Assembly (NCBI RefSeq): GCF_017916325.1
Contig: NC_090166.1
Location: 1,116,228 to 1,180,227, forward strand
Origin: Leishmania martiniquensis
Taxonomy: Eukaryota; Euglenozoa; Kinetoplastea; Trypanosomatida; Trypanosomatidae
DNA length: 64,000 nucleotides
Direction: 5' to 3'
A model generated the notes under the pieces. The model was given only the letters and a program-made list of their open reading frames with translations. It did no database searches and was not told where the DNA came from. The first letter of the stretch is position 1. Every line of letters starts with the position of its first letter. Shown here in pieces: positions 32,460 through 43,121 of the stretch. Position numbers and translations under genes: made by a program.

Positions 32460-35097
32460 ACTTGCCAACGCACAAAAAAAACAAAAAGGGAGCAAACGGA
32501 GTGACAACAGCAACAGCAACAGCTAAAGAGATGCAGCTCGATCATGGATCTCCTTGGTCTTCTGATGCACGTCTGCTCCCCCCCAAAAAGGCATCGCTCG
32601 GCAACACAGCAATTTCTCGAAGAGCAACTTGTATGAATTACCTCGAAGCCTGCACTTCAACGTTAGCAGACACTGGATAACTGCTGCGTGGCGAGGCGAA
32701 GCGCGGGCGACAGGGGTGGGGTAGAGTAGAGCCATCTCTCTCGCTACGCGAGGTTCTCATAGACGTCTCCTCGCAAAGAGTCGAAGAAAATTCTTTGTGC
32801 CTCTTCGCGCCCCGATTACCCTTCACTTGGGGTGAAGGGGCTGTGCGGACAAAATGAGGTCAGCGCACGGGGCACTCGACAGCGGACGCTTTTGTTCGGG
32901 GAGGAGGAGGGGGAGGGGTTCCGCCTGCCCCGCAGGAGAACGCACCCGCCTTCGACAACGGCAACAACAAAGTGAATCGGACAACCCAACCGCATCCGCA
33001 CCATGTGCCCGGAAGTCAGCATTGCAGAAAGAGCGGACAGCGGGAGCAGAGCACAGGCATGCGCACCACAGACGCAGACGGCATGAAGGGAAAGCCACAA
33101 GAAACGAAAAATAAGCGACCGAATAGCCGCTGCAGCAAATGGAGCTGCTGAGGGACGCCCCTTTTTTCGGGTAGTGACAACGAAAGCGACGCCAGAGAAA
33201 CGAGTGAGAGGGCGGTGGTGAGATGAATGCGAGGAAAGACAGAACAGAAATCGGTCGCCGCCACGATGGGCGCAGAGAGGGAGGGGGAAGAGGGGGGTTA
33301 GGGGGGAGGCCAAAGCACAGAGAATACGGAGATGATGAGGCAAAAGGTAGCGCGGGCGCGTACGACCAACATAGAGCGACAGCGAGAGCGAGAGAGACGC
33401 GTGCGGCAGGGAGGGAAGGGGGAGGGGGTAGCGAGGGCGTCGTTACAGCCACGGACACATACATGACCATACAACGGAGCTCCTATCGAAGACGAAGAGA
33501 ACTTGTCATTTCTGAGAATGAAAGTGGCCTGCCTGTGGCGGAGGAGACGCGGTTGCGAGCCGCGGCTGGTGAGAAGAAGCGCATGGGTGATTACGATACG
33601 AGGAGGGGAAGGGAGAGTGCGAGAGTGCCTACCCACCAATGAAAGAAAAGCACACGCGGGATGAACACATGCGCGAAGGGATCGCGAGTGGAAGTCGAAG
33701 AGGACAGCATAACGGAAGGCAAATCAGAAGAGATGGAGTGCAGCAAGACAGAGCATCGTTGACAGACTTCATGCAGAGGACGCCCATCTTGCTACTCCAG
33801 GACAACGCATGCCAGCGTTATGATGTGCATTAGAATACACATTGGGTGACGACTTGGGTAAACATTTGGGCAGAAGTCCCCCGACACGTCTTTGTTTTCT
33901 GCCGCTTCTCAGCCGATCCCCAATGGAGTGATGGTGGTGCTGGTGGCGATACGGAGAAGGAAGCGGAGGGCGTGCACCCGGGTTGGGTGGAGGGGATGGG
34001 GAGGAGGCGGCGAGCGCTCATCTTCAGGAGAGGAGTGAGAGGGGGTGGAGGCGGCAACAGAAAAGAAGAGGGAGAAGAAAAAGGCCTCGGGGAGCGAGGG
34101 CACCCCAGCGCAGAGACGAGGCCTGCAGGCCGCACAGAAGGATGCCCACTCATCAGGAGAGGCGAGACGGGCGAGAGAAAGCAAAAGCCAACAGCAAAAG
34201 AACACCCACAAAAGAATACGGCCATCCCCTTCACTGGCGCGAGACACATTTGCTGCCGCTCACTTCACGTCCGATGAAGGGATGGGGAGAGATGTCGGAG
34301 ACAGCCTGAGACCTGCAGCGATGAGAGGCCGCTCGACCAAAAGAGTGACCATGAAGAGAAGGCAGGGCCCAGAGAGGATCCTATGGAGGGTGGGGTGGGG
34401 GAGGGGCGGACACAGACACAGTGTCTTCTCCCCATCACCTCCTCCCTCTCTCCTTCGTTCCGGGTCTTTCGTGAATGACGGATTATTCGGAAGGAAAATA
34501 CGAAACGGGCATTGCGCCCGCACGGCCCACACTACAGCGCGTGAGGTATGTCTGAAGCACACGTGCGAGCAGAGACGGCAGATGGAAAGGGTGCGCACAT
34601 TCGGCCACTCACATTGGGTGCAGACACAGCTGCAAAACCGCAGAGTATCGACCTGCGCACGCGGCGCCCTCCCGGCGCTGCGCCGATAAGAGTGAAGCAT
34701 TCAAAAAGAAAAACGATTCAGAGCGAAAGCGAAACAGAGAGCTCCTCTTCCACAAAAGGAGATGTGGGCGAGGCGGGGGACAGGCGGCAAACGGATGTAA
34801 GCGCTCCATCCGCGGGGGAGCGACTCGAGGAGGGGGCGAAGGGGCAGAGGGGGGAAAGGGAAGGGAGCCAAGCAGCCGACGAGGAGCGTCACCGATGAAG
34901 AGCACAAGCAGCGCAAACAAGGACGTCGGCGCAGGGGCGAGAGTAGGGCATGGATGATGCAACACGGCGGTACACCACAACAAAGTTATGAGCACGGAGG
35001 CGCCTAGTGCGCTGGTGATGGCCAGCATAAAAAGCCCAACTCACACGTTGCCCTCTGTGCCCCTTCTCAGGGGCCGCTGAACGATCGAGGTGTCCGG

Positions 35098-37026
35098 TCA
35101 GCTCGCGTGACCACACGGCGCTGACCGGGTGACAAAAGCCTTCTCTGGCGCGTCGTCATGGTTTACAGCGGCAGCCGGAGGCCCAGTGCTGCCGAATAGT
35201 ACTGAGCGCGCAGCTGGTGGGTTCCACGGCTGCTGCGGCGAAGTGATGCCATGAAGCGGCCCCTGCCGGTGCTGGCGTGCTAGGCTCGGCGGCTGCCCTG
35301 GCAGTGCGTCTGGCTGGTCATCGAATATGGACCTCGTCACAAGGATAGAATCGGCCGGCATTTTTATTTCCAGTGGAGGAAGAGTGGCGGGCTCAAGAAT
35401 CTTCACGATTCGCCTCCGCTCTTTTCGTGCTGTCATGACAGCCTTCAGCAGGGACATGGCGCTACCGACTACCACGTCAGAGCTCGAGCTTCTCGTACAA
35501 GCAAGGCAGCCAGGGCTGTAGTCATCGTAGGCGGCACTCTTCGTCTGCTCACCCTCGTTTATGGTGTCGCACGACCCATGACTCGAGCTCCTGCGCTTCG
35601 CAGGATAGGCCTGTGAGGTGTTGTAAAGGTCAGGAGTGTCCTCTCCGCTTGTGCTAAAGGGGCTCATGTCGTCACTGCTACACGCACAGAAGCTATAACG
35701 TGTATTTTCGTCTGAGCCGCGCACGTCCTGCGAAGCGGCACCGCCTGCATCACTGTCGGGGGACTCCCCCCACCGAACTTGGGAGAAGTCGCAGGGATAA
35801 TGGGGTACCCTACGACACAGGCTATCGGCCGAATGTTTGCGGTTGCGAGAAATCCCTTCGAGGCTTTCCATGGCTGGCGGTGCTAGTGGGTTGGTCGGGC
35901 TCAGTGAAGCGCCTCGCGGAACACTGCGTTCACTCTGTGCCGAGGGAGAGCTGCCGATACCAGCCATCCGCGAAAAACTCGTTGGCGGGACTGAGATGAC
36001 TCTTTGAACATTGTTCCACTGCGTCAATTCTGACGAACACGGCTGGCGCAGCATCACAGACCTCTCTACAAGGCGCGTCGTACCACTCAGGCCATGCTCA
36101 CTATTCAGGAACATGTCCGGTGTACATTCGACGGAACCCGCTGCCGTATCGATGGTATTCGCCGGCCGCCGTCCTTTAACGGTTCTCCTCGCCCATCTCC
36201 GCCCTGCGTCCGTGCTCTTCAGCGAGACGTTCCCCACTGAGAACGCAGTCGAGACAGGCGACGCCCACCTTTCGGGTGCAGCTTGCGATTCATCGCGCCC
36301 GCCACCGCCGCCCATAGGCTGTGCGCGAGGCGCGCGTGCTTGTTCCTCTCCGGCATCAGACGATACGGAGGCTCGCAGCTTCTCTGTGGTTTTGATGGGC
36401 TCCTTTACAGGTACGGGAGCCTCGCCTCCCTTTGCCGACGCCCCCCGGCAAGCAGCATCCTCTGCAAGGACTACGACGCCGGGCGTTTGAGTCGCCGCTG
36501 CGCCACTGACTGCGGAGGGGTGTGTGCCAGGCGTCTTTCCCGGCATCTTTGAAAGAGGAGTCCGTCCCGCAACCGTCCTTTGCGCGGACTCGCCCAGTGG
36601 CGCATTGCCATCGCTGAAGAAAGACCAGCTGCCATCCTCCACACCCAACCTCCCCCTCATGGCGTCCACGTCGCCCACAGCACTGTGCTCTTTCACCACC
36701 GCGTACCCCATGCTCACCACTCCTCCCGTGCCGGCGAGCCTCTTCTCCCTATACGCGCTCACGGACCGCATGGGGCCATCGAAGACTCGACTCGGGCCAC
36801 CGAACGAGTCCTTCTCGCTGGGCAAGGGTTGGCGCGCTCGCCCGTCTCTTCCTGTTGGCGGGGAGCAAGCGGTGGCTACGCCGGGCGAACCGTCCCCATG
36901 GCCAAGCCGACGAAAAGCCTGCTGCTGGTGCGATGACGCATGCGTTGCATGGGACCGAGGGGCCCCTTTGCAGTGCTGTCTTTCCCCTGCAGTCGAGGAG
37001 ATGCCCCGCGATAGCCCGCAACCCAT
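35098..37026 (-). CDS. Hypothetical protein, 642 aa, with dual-acylation N-terminus MGCGLS
   Basis: Function not recognised. The frame stays open to 37143 without an ATG; the first ATG gives MGCGLSRGISS. Gly2, Cys3 and Ser6 are the classic arrangement for myristoylation plus palmitoylation, so plasma-membrane, flagellar or endomembrane attachment is predicted. The rest is Ser/Gly/Arg-rich and probably disordered, with Cys pairs (FCAC, CLAC) in the second half. A helical basic segment (SLLKAVMTARKERRRIVKIL) comes shortly before PADSILVTRSIF near 557-568, which echoes PGDSILLPSR in the 914-residue protein. LRQPCSSE resembles RQ-x-S/T sites in other neighbours. It lies between the two other genes with Met-Gly N-termini. 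Confidence 0.9.
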   Translation of the reverse strand: MGCGLSRGISSTAGERQHCKGAPRSHATHASSHQQQAFRRLGHGDGSPGVATACSPPTGRDGRARQPLPSEKDSFGGPSRVFDGPMRSVSAYREKRLAGTGGVVSMGYAVVKEHSAVGDVDAMRGRLGVEDGSWSFFSDGNAPLGESAQRTVAGRTPLSKMPGKTPGTHPSAVSGAAATQTPGVVVLAEDAACRGASAKGGEAPVPVKEPIKTTEKLRASVSSDAGEEQARAPRAQPMGGGGGRDESQAAPERWASPVSTAFSVGNVSLKSTDAGRRWARRTVKGRRPANTIDTAAGSVECTPDMFLNSEHGLSGTTRLVERSVMLRQPCSSELTQWNNVQRVISVPPTSFSRMAGIGSSPSAQSERSVPRGASLSPTNPLAPPAMESLEGISRNRKHSADSLCRRVPHYPCDFSQVRWGESPDSDAGGAASQDVRGSDENTRYSFCACSSDDMSPFSTSGEDTPDLYNTSQAYPAKRRSSSHGSCDTINEGEQTKSAAYDDYSPGCLACTRSSSSDVVVGSAMSLLKAVMTARKERRRIVKILEPATLPPLEIKMPADSILVTRSIFDDQPDALPGQPPSLARQHRQGPLHGITSPQQPWNPPAARSVLFGSTGPPAAAVNHDDAPEKAFVTRSAPCGHAS

Positions 37027-37186
37027 ACTTGCCCTCTCAGGGGAGACGTGGGAGGGTGCGATCGACGCTGAGGGCACCCGTAGTGTTGCGCTGGTAGAGG
37101 ACAGGCTGCTCTGTTGCAACAGAGCAGTAGATGCGGCAGCCACGAGAGAGGAGGCGCGGCACGAAGCGGCTTGTTCATACGCTGCG

Positions 37187-37213
37187 CTGTACAGAAAAAA
37201 AGAAAGGCGGAGG
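37187..37213 (-). promoter_or_regulatory. Candidate SL trans-splice acceptor for the 642-aa-protein gene
   Basis: A strong CT/T tract on the minus strand is followed by AG at 37187-37188, 160 nt before the MGCGLS start. However, an ATG at 37178 follows only 9 nt after the AG and opens a 100-codon frame that overlaps the main start. Either a downstream AG is used or the transcript carries an upstream ORF. Confidence 0.45.
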
Positions 37214-40200
37214 CTCGGGTGTGGTGGGGAGGGCGGCGCTTCCGCGTTTGATTATGAGCCTCCCGGCCAGCGACAAGGCGATGAGTGGAACAGGACCGCC
37301 GACACACACACACACGCACACAGAGTGAGGGCGGCACGAGAAGAGGCACCCCAACAAGCGACCGAGGTGCACACCAGGAAGCAGCGACCCGTGCAGGAAA
37401 GCACACGCAGATGACGACACCTTCCGCTGCCCCTTTAATAGTGAACGTCGTTCTCTGATGTGCAGAGAAAACAGCCAGCAGCCTGCATGGAGGAACGATC
37501 TGCAGTTGTGCTCTACTGGAGTAGAAGTGGGGAGCCTGAAGGGGTAATGAAAAGGGCCAGCGATAATGTGGAGGCGCACGATAGCCGTCGCCTTGGCAGA
37601 GATGACAGATTTGTGTCTTTGAAAAGGTACACCAGCGAGATACAGGGAGCAGCAGAGCAAGAGCGGGTCGTCGCCGACAACAGTGTTAAGGGTGCGATGC
37701 CGAGTGCAGCTACTCGTGCAGCGGTGCTGCCATCTCCGTGGAGACGGGGGCAGCGTCGTCTTGGCGGCACCATCGACATTTACTGGACTGCGTACACACA
37801 TGTGGCGGCCATATCACTTCCAGTAGCCAAGTGGAATACGACGTGGACGGCAGAGTAGCTCATTCCTCACCTGTTGTGCGTGCACCCCCGCTGCGACGTT
37901 TCCTCCGCCCTCGGCCTCCGAGGTAGTACTTCATGGACGAAGGTTGAGGTGCCGAAGGGCGCATCCTCCCCCCCACCATCGTTAGACGCCTGAAGCATTG
38001 GCTGCGGCTCGCTGGAGTCGTACCTCTGCCAAGACCGCAGACACACGGAGGCACGCCGGGGAGCCGACATGCACGCACGCTCGCGGAATATACGAAAAAA
38101 ACAAAAGGGACGCGTATGCGCTCGAAAAAAACCACTTGGGTGGCGGGAGGAGGGGGAGGGGCAAAGCTCACAGGACTCACCGGCACGAGTCAAGCAGACG
38201 CGCAGGCGCAGCGGGGCCACAACGAACACCACAAACTAACAGAAAGAAAAAAAGACCCGCTGCGTGCACACATTCACAACAGCCCCCCCTCTCCCCCCCA
38301 CACCAATCGAACCGCGCCGAGGAAGTAGACGGGGGAGAGTAGATGTGACGGTACAACGCAGAGTGGACACGGGATAAAGGAACTGAAGGAAAAGAAACGG
38401 AGGGCTCATGCGCCCCGTGTAAGGCGTGGCACCATCGGGAGTATCATCGGCAGCTTTGGCGGCCGCCGCGAACGCTCGACGAGGCTCTGCGAGCGACATG
38501 AAGCAAGGCAGAGGCAACGTCACACACGCCGGCCGAAGCGCGCGAAGAAACCGTACCAGGACGAGTGAGGTACCCAATGGGCCTGCAGTGAGCAGGCGGC
38601 GCACTCCGCCTCAGCCGCAAAGCAAATTCAGGGTGGCACAAAAAAGGGACATATCATCAACGGCATTGGTTACCTTCCGCGGGGCTCCACCCCGAATGCC
38701 CAAAGCAGAGAGGCAAAGGCATGCGTGACAGTTGTGCAGGTGACGGCGGTTGGGGCATCCCCAAAAGTCACAACGCAACGACTTGAACCCATACAACATA
38801 CACAAGAGGAGGCCAGCCCTGTGCCCTATGGGCGTCGACCCCTTACCACGAGGCTTCCCCCCTTCCCCCCATGCAAGTCCTTCACACAGCTGACTCTCAC
38901 CAAAGCAGAGCGTCACATGCGCAGCGGGTGCTGTGATCCACACGTGCACGCGGATGGGCGGGCGGCAGTACGGAGAGAGAGAGAGGTCAAAGCTTGACCC
39001 CCTGCGCGTGGCACAGGTGAGGGGGTGGGGCAGAGGGGGGAGCGTAGCAGCCACAGAGACCTGAGGGGAGGGGCCAGTACAGCACCGGCCTGGCTTGCCC
39101 GATCAACGCGTGAAGCGAGGGACGCTGTGGCCGACCAGCGACGCGCAGGCGCGATGGCAGACACCACGACGCGCGCGCGAGTGAGCACAGGACGGCCTAC
39201 TGCCGTCGAGAGCCTTCACGTTTAGCGTGGCGCTCGAGGTAAGGCCGCTGGCCCGGCGTCGGGAAGGAGGGGAGGGGGGCGCGTGTCCCCGGCGGCAATT
39301 GCACGTGCTCTTCCCCATGCGGCAGCTTGCCATGTCGTCTTCGCAGCCTGCCAGGCCCCAGACTCAGTGCTTCACAATCGCCGAGATGGCTGCTGGCAAG
39401 GCGACCGCGTCCTGCTGCTGCTGCGCCCACGGGTACACTGGCCCTGATGCATCCATCACGGCCGCTCTTGCGACGCCCTCCGTCTCTACTGCACCGACCG
39501 GCCCCATAATATGTGATGGGGCTCCGCGAAGAAAAAAGGGGTCACGAGCTGTCGGTCTCGCCTCGCTTCCTCTTCCTCTGGAGAGTCCACCGGCAGGCTG
39601 CCTGCCCGGGAGTGATGCATCGAAGTACACTCGGCGTGCGGGCATGAAAGAGGTGCCAGCGCGTGTATGGCTTCGAAGTGGCTCTACGTGTGTTGCCCCT
39701 TAGAAGAACCTACCGAAGGTTAGTCGCGATAGCGTCATGCACACTGTGCAACTGCTGAGCCATGTACCTAAAAGAGCCTCTTCGCGTGAGTGCCGAGGCA
39801 CATAGGCAGGTTTGACGCAGGGACACTGTGCTTCCAAGGGGCATTCGGTCGGCCACGTCGATCAGAGCTACAATGTCTGCTGATGTGGGATTACCTGTTG
39901 CGTCGGTACATGCTATGGCGTGAAGGCCCGCAGATGGATTCGGGCAGTTTTGTTCAGTATCGTTGTACTACCGCACAGTGTGTGATGGCAGGGTCGAGCC
40001 ACGCCGATACTATCCACGCTGCCCCGAAGGGCAAAGACGACCCGCTGGCGCAGCGCGAACATACGAGCAGCACTGCCCGCAGATTTACTGGACGACCGCT
40101 TCTAAGGCTTGAGAGCCTGCAGCACTACAAAAAAAGAAGAGCGGAGCTGTGCGTTTTTTTCGACTGCTGTTCTCTTGTCAACCCCTCTTCGCTGTGGGCA

Positions 40201-42384
40201 TGGGCCGGTATTCGAGGCACACTCCGGTGCTGTCACATCAATCCATCAGCCATCCCTGTTTGGGGTGCGTCTACGTTCATACCTCCACTCCACTGCGACC
40301 GATACTTTCCTTTCCCACGAAGGCATTTGCCTCCCGCACCGATACCGGTGAGAAGTCCCCTGACGTGTCTTGGCGGCACACAATTTGTGTGTGCGTATGT
40401 GTGTGTGTGCTTGGAGTGGGCGGACATGATGAAATAAAAGGAGCAGGACGGCGATGCAGAGAGGCGAGCGGGCGAGGGGGGCAAAGAGGTGGAGTGCGTG
40501 CAAACTTAAATGCACACAGAGAGAGAGTGGCTCCTTCTTACCTCTCAGGACTCCTCCGTCTTCTTCCCCGAAAGGGGAGCGACCAACAGAGAGGGGTGCT
40601 CCTCTTTCCTAGAGGAGAGGCCCACGCGCAGAAAGCAAAAGGGTGGGGGCCTGCAAGATGGCCCGAGCCGGCGGAGCGGCACTCGTGGAGTCCCCGCGGG
40701 CACTCGGAAAGAGCCCCCCATTACCACCCATTTCCGCACCTGACGGCACCGCAACAACAATGACGTAGCGCTGGAGCGCTGTAAGCACTGCAGGGGGGTT
40801 CATTGGTTTGATTGCTCCTCTCTGTGCCACATCTTTCCAGGGGTGGCGCGGAGAGAACTGATGCGCAGACGCAGCGTATGCCGCCCCCCCGCCCCCTCCG
40901 AAGCGGACGTTTTGGGCTGTGCAATCACCGTTGGGCGGAGGCGAAAAACGACGAAACAAAACGCACAGAAGCGGAGGGGTCCAATCGACTTCGCTGAAAG
41001 CACACAAAAAAGGGAGCCCAACCAACGATAAGAACGACATCATCACTGACACGTGGTGCGCCTTTCCTCCCGCCCTCCGCGCCCCGTCACACTCGAGAGG
41101 GAGAAGGAGGGGAGTGCGGGCGGGGGTGACGCCTCTTTGGCCGATCGAACGAAGAAGCGCGCCCCGTCACGCCGTAGGGGGCGACCCCGCTTGGAGGAAG
41201 GAAGGAATACGCACACGCATGCACGCTCCCGCCCACGCCTATCAAAAAGAGAGAGTGCGCGAGGAAAGCGAGAAAAGAATCGTGGACTTGCATGTTTTGC
41301 GTTCACTCAGCGCATGCCGGGGGGGGGGATCCGACAGAGCGGCAACAAGGCTGACGCGTACACACGACCACCAGCAGCACTCACGGCGATGAGTACTTCC
41401 GTCAGGTACTCGTAGAAAGGGGTCCTCCTCCGACTCAGCAGGCAACCGCTAGGTGTACGTACATCATTGCACGGAGAGGGAGGTAAGGGGGGAAGGGGCG
41501 AGAGAAATCGTACCATACGGCATGGAGGTGTGAAGACCCCAAAGCGCACTCTTTTCGCCCTCCCCCCTCGACGCAGGAGGATGAGTGGCGCACTGGTGAC
41601 GCCGACCTGCTTATAGACGACCTGGAAGCATGAATGCACCCCCCTCTTTCTCACTCTCGCACATGCGCGACAACCTCCATATTCGGTGCTCGCACGTGTC
41701 GAAAGAGGTGGTCGACACGCTCAGACCGCCACTTCTTCTGCACAACTGCGCCGTTGTGTTGCCGGTAAAGCGAACGTCAAGCACGTCTGCGACAAGGCGA
41801 GTGCGTTCCGAATAATGAGGAAGAGAGGGAGAAGGTGAGAGGGTGGGTGGAGGGTGCGAGCAGTGCGTGTGTGTGTGTTGGGGGTGGAGTAGAAAGGAGA
41901 AAGGGCGAGGAGCGCATTGCATAAATGCAGCGAAGGCCCTGAAGAAGGCGGACGAGCACATCCATCAGCGCAGAGGAAACAAGATGAGCCCATATGCCGT
42001 ACTCCTTCGCCCTCCCCCTCCCCTCTCCACGTATCGTCAAGCGAATGAAGTACATCACGCAAGCACACGTTCCATAGCGCGTTGTGGGCCCTTCACCAGA
42101 GCAGCCTCCCCGCCGAGCCTCTCCAAGCTCTTTCCCCGCCCACTCCAGGGGATGAGCACTGCTGAATAAGTGGCGTGCTGCTTGGAAGGGGTGGGGAGGG
42201 GGGAGGGTCGCCGTGTAGGCAGGCACGCTTCGATGTGGAGAAAAAAGAAGAGGGCAAGGAGGAGCGGGAGGGAACTGCGTCACGCAGACGCACAGGGATA
42301 CACAACTGTGCATGCGTCGATATACACGTACCTGCAAGAGGAGCCGATGAGACGTGACAGCAGCCATGTGGAACAACAGCGAGA

Positions 42385-42436
42385 TCACACACATACACAC
42401 ACACACACACACAAAATATAAACACATACACACAAA
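42385..42436. repeat. AC dinucleotide microsatellite
   Basis: An AC run with an AAATATA interruption on the plus strand, about 700 nt past the stop codon of the 481-residue-protein gene. Confidence 0.85.
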
Positions 42437-43121
42437 GTGAGGGAGACAAGAGTGCTAGTCCAGCAAGCAGGTGAACGCACCACAGCACCCAGCGCGCTTG
42501 ATAGGCCGTGGGGGGAGGCGAGGGGTGTCGTGAGCCGAATCGAGATGAGGAAAAAACGGAGAGTGAAGACGGGAGGGGAGGGGAGCCGAGGATGGGGAAG
42601 AGACGATACGTGCACGCACACGTGGAGAGAGAGAGCGCGCGAGACAAGCAAAGAGAGGCACGAAAAGGAATATGTAAAAAGACCATAGGAAAGGAGGAGA
42701 GGAGAAGGTGCGCGCACTTCACTGCTATGCTGCTCATGGTCGCATAAGAGGACATGGAGGCAGCCCTCAGAGACGGTGACGTGGGGGGGGGTAGGCGATA
42801 GATAGAAAATGGGATCGGGTGCGATGTTGGGGAGGGGGAGACTGGAAAAATGGCGAGAGGCGCAACACAGAGAAGGAAAAACGATGGGGTAAGTGTCTCA
42901 GCGGATGACCTTACGCTGCGCGAGTAAAAGAAGTGCAACAACCTTGACCGCATCACGTTCAAGAGAAGAGCCGCGCGCAGAAAATGTTCGCCTCATGCGG
43001 CACATCATCCCTCGCAGACTTTGCACGCAAAGGTGAGGAGACCCCCCCACTTCCTCTTCGTTCGCCCTCGTGCGGGCGCAGAACGGAGGTACCTCAGCGC
43101 ACTTACGGTGCTCATCCTTCT

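Larger units (their letters stand above)
30368..35097. other. Intergenic region between the 642-aa and 743-aa protein genes
   Basis: About 4.7 kb, mainly presumed 3' UTR of the 642-residue-protein transcript. It has AG-rich tracts, GT runs and an AT tract at 31214-31233. A candidate small frame at 31860-32459 with a T-rich tract just upstream is listed separately at low confidence. No acceptor could be fixed with certainty for the 743-residue-protein gene; an AG at 30593-30594 after a short CT tract is one option. Confidence 0.5.
37027..43121. other. Longest intergenic region, between the 481-aa and 642-aa protein genes
   Basis: About 6.1 kb. Besides simple sequence (AG tracts, an AC run at 42385-42436) it holds unusually complex, GC-richer stretches at about 37450-37930 and 38400-40400. 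These contain plus-strand open frames at 37487-37858, 39227-39703 and 39790-40437, and a minus-strand ATG frame at 39364-39645 (93 codons). None is strong enough to call. The block could be one or more decayed genes or SIDER-type retroposons in the 3' UTR of the 481-residue-protein transcript. Confidence 0.5.
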
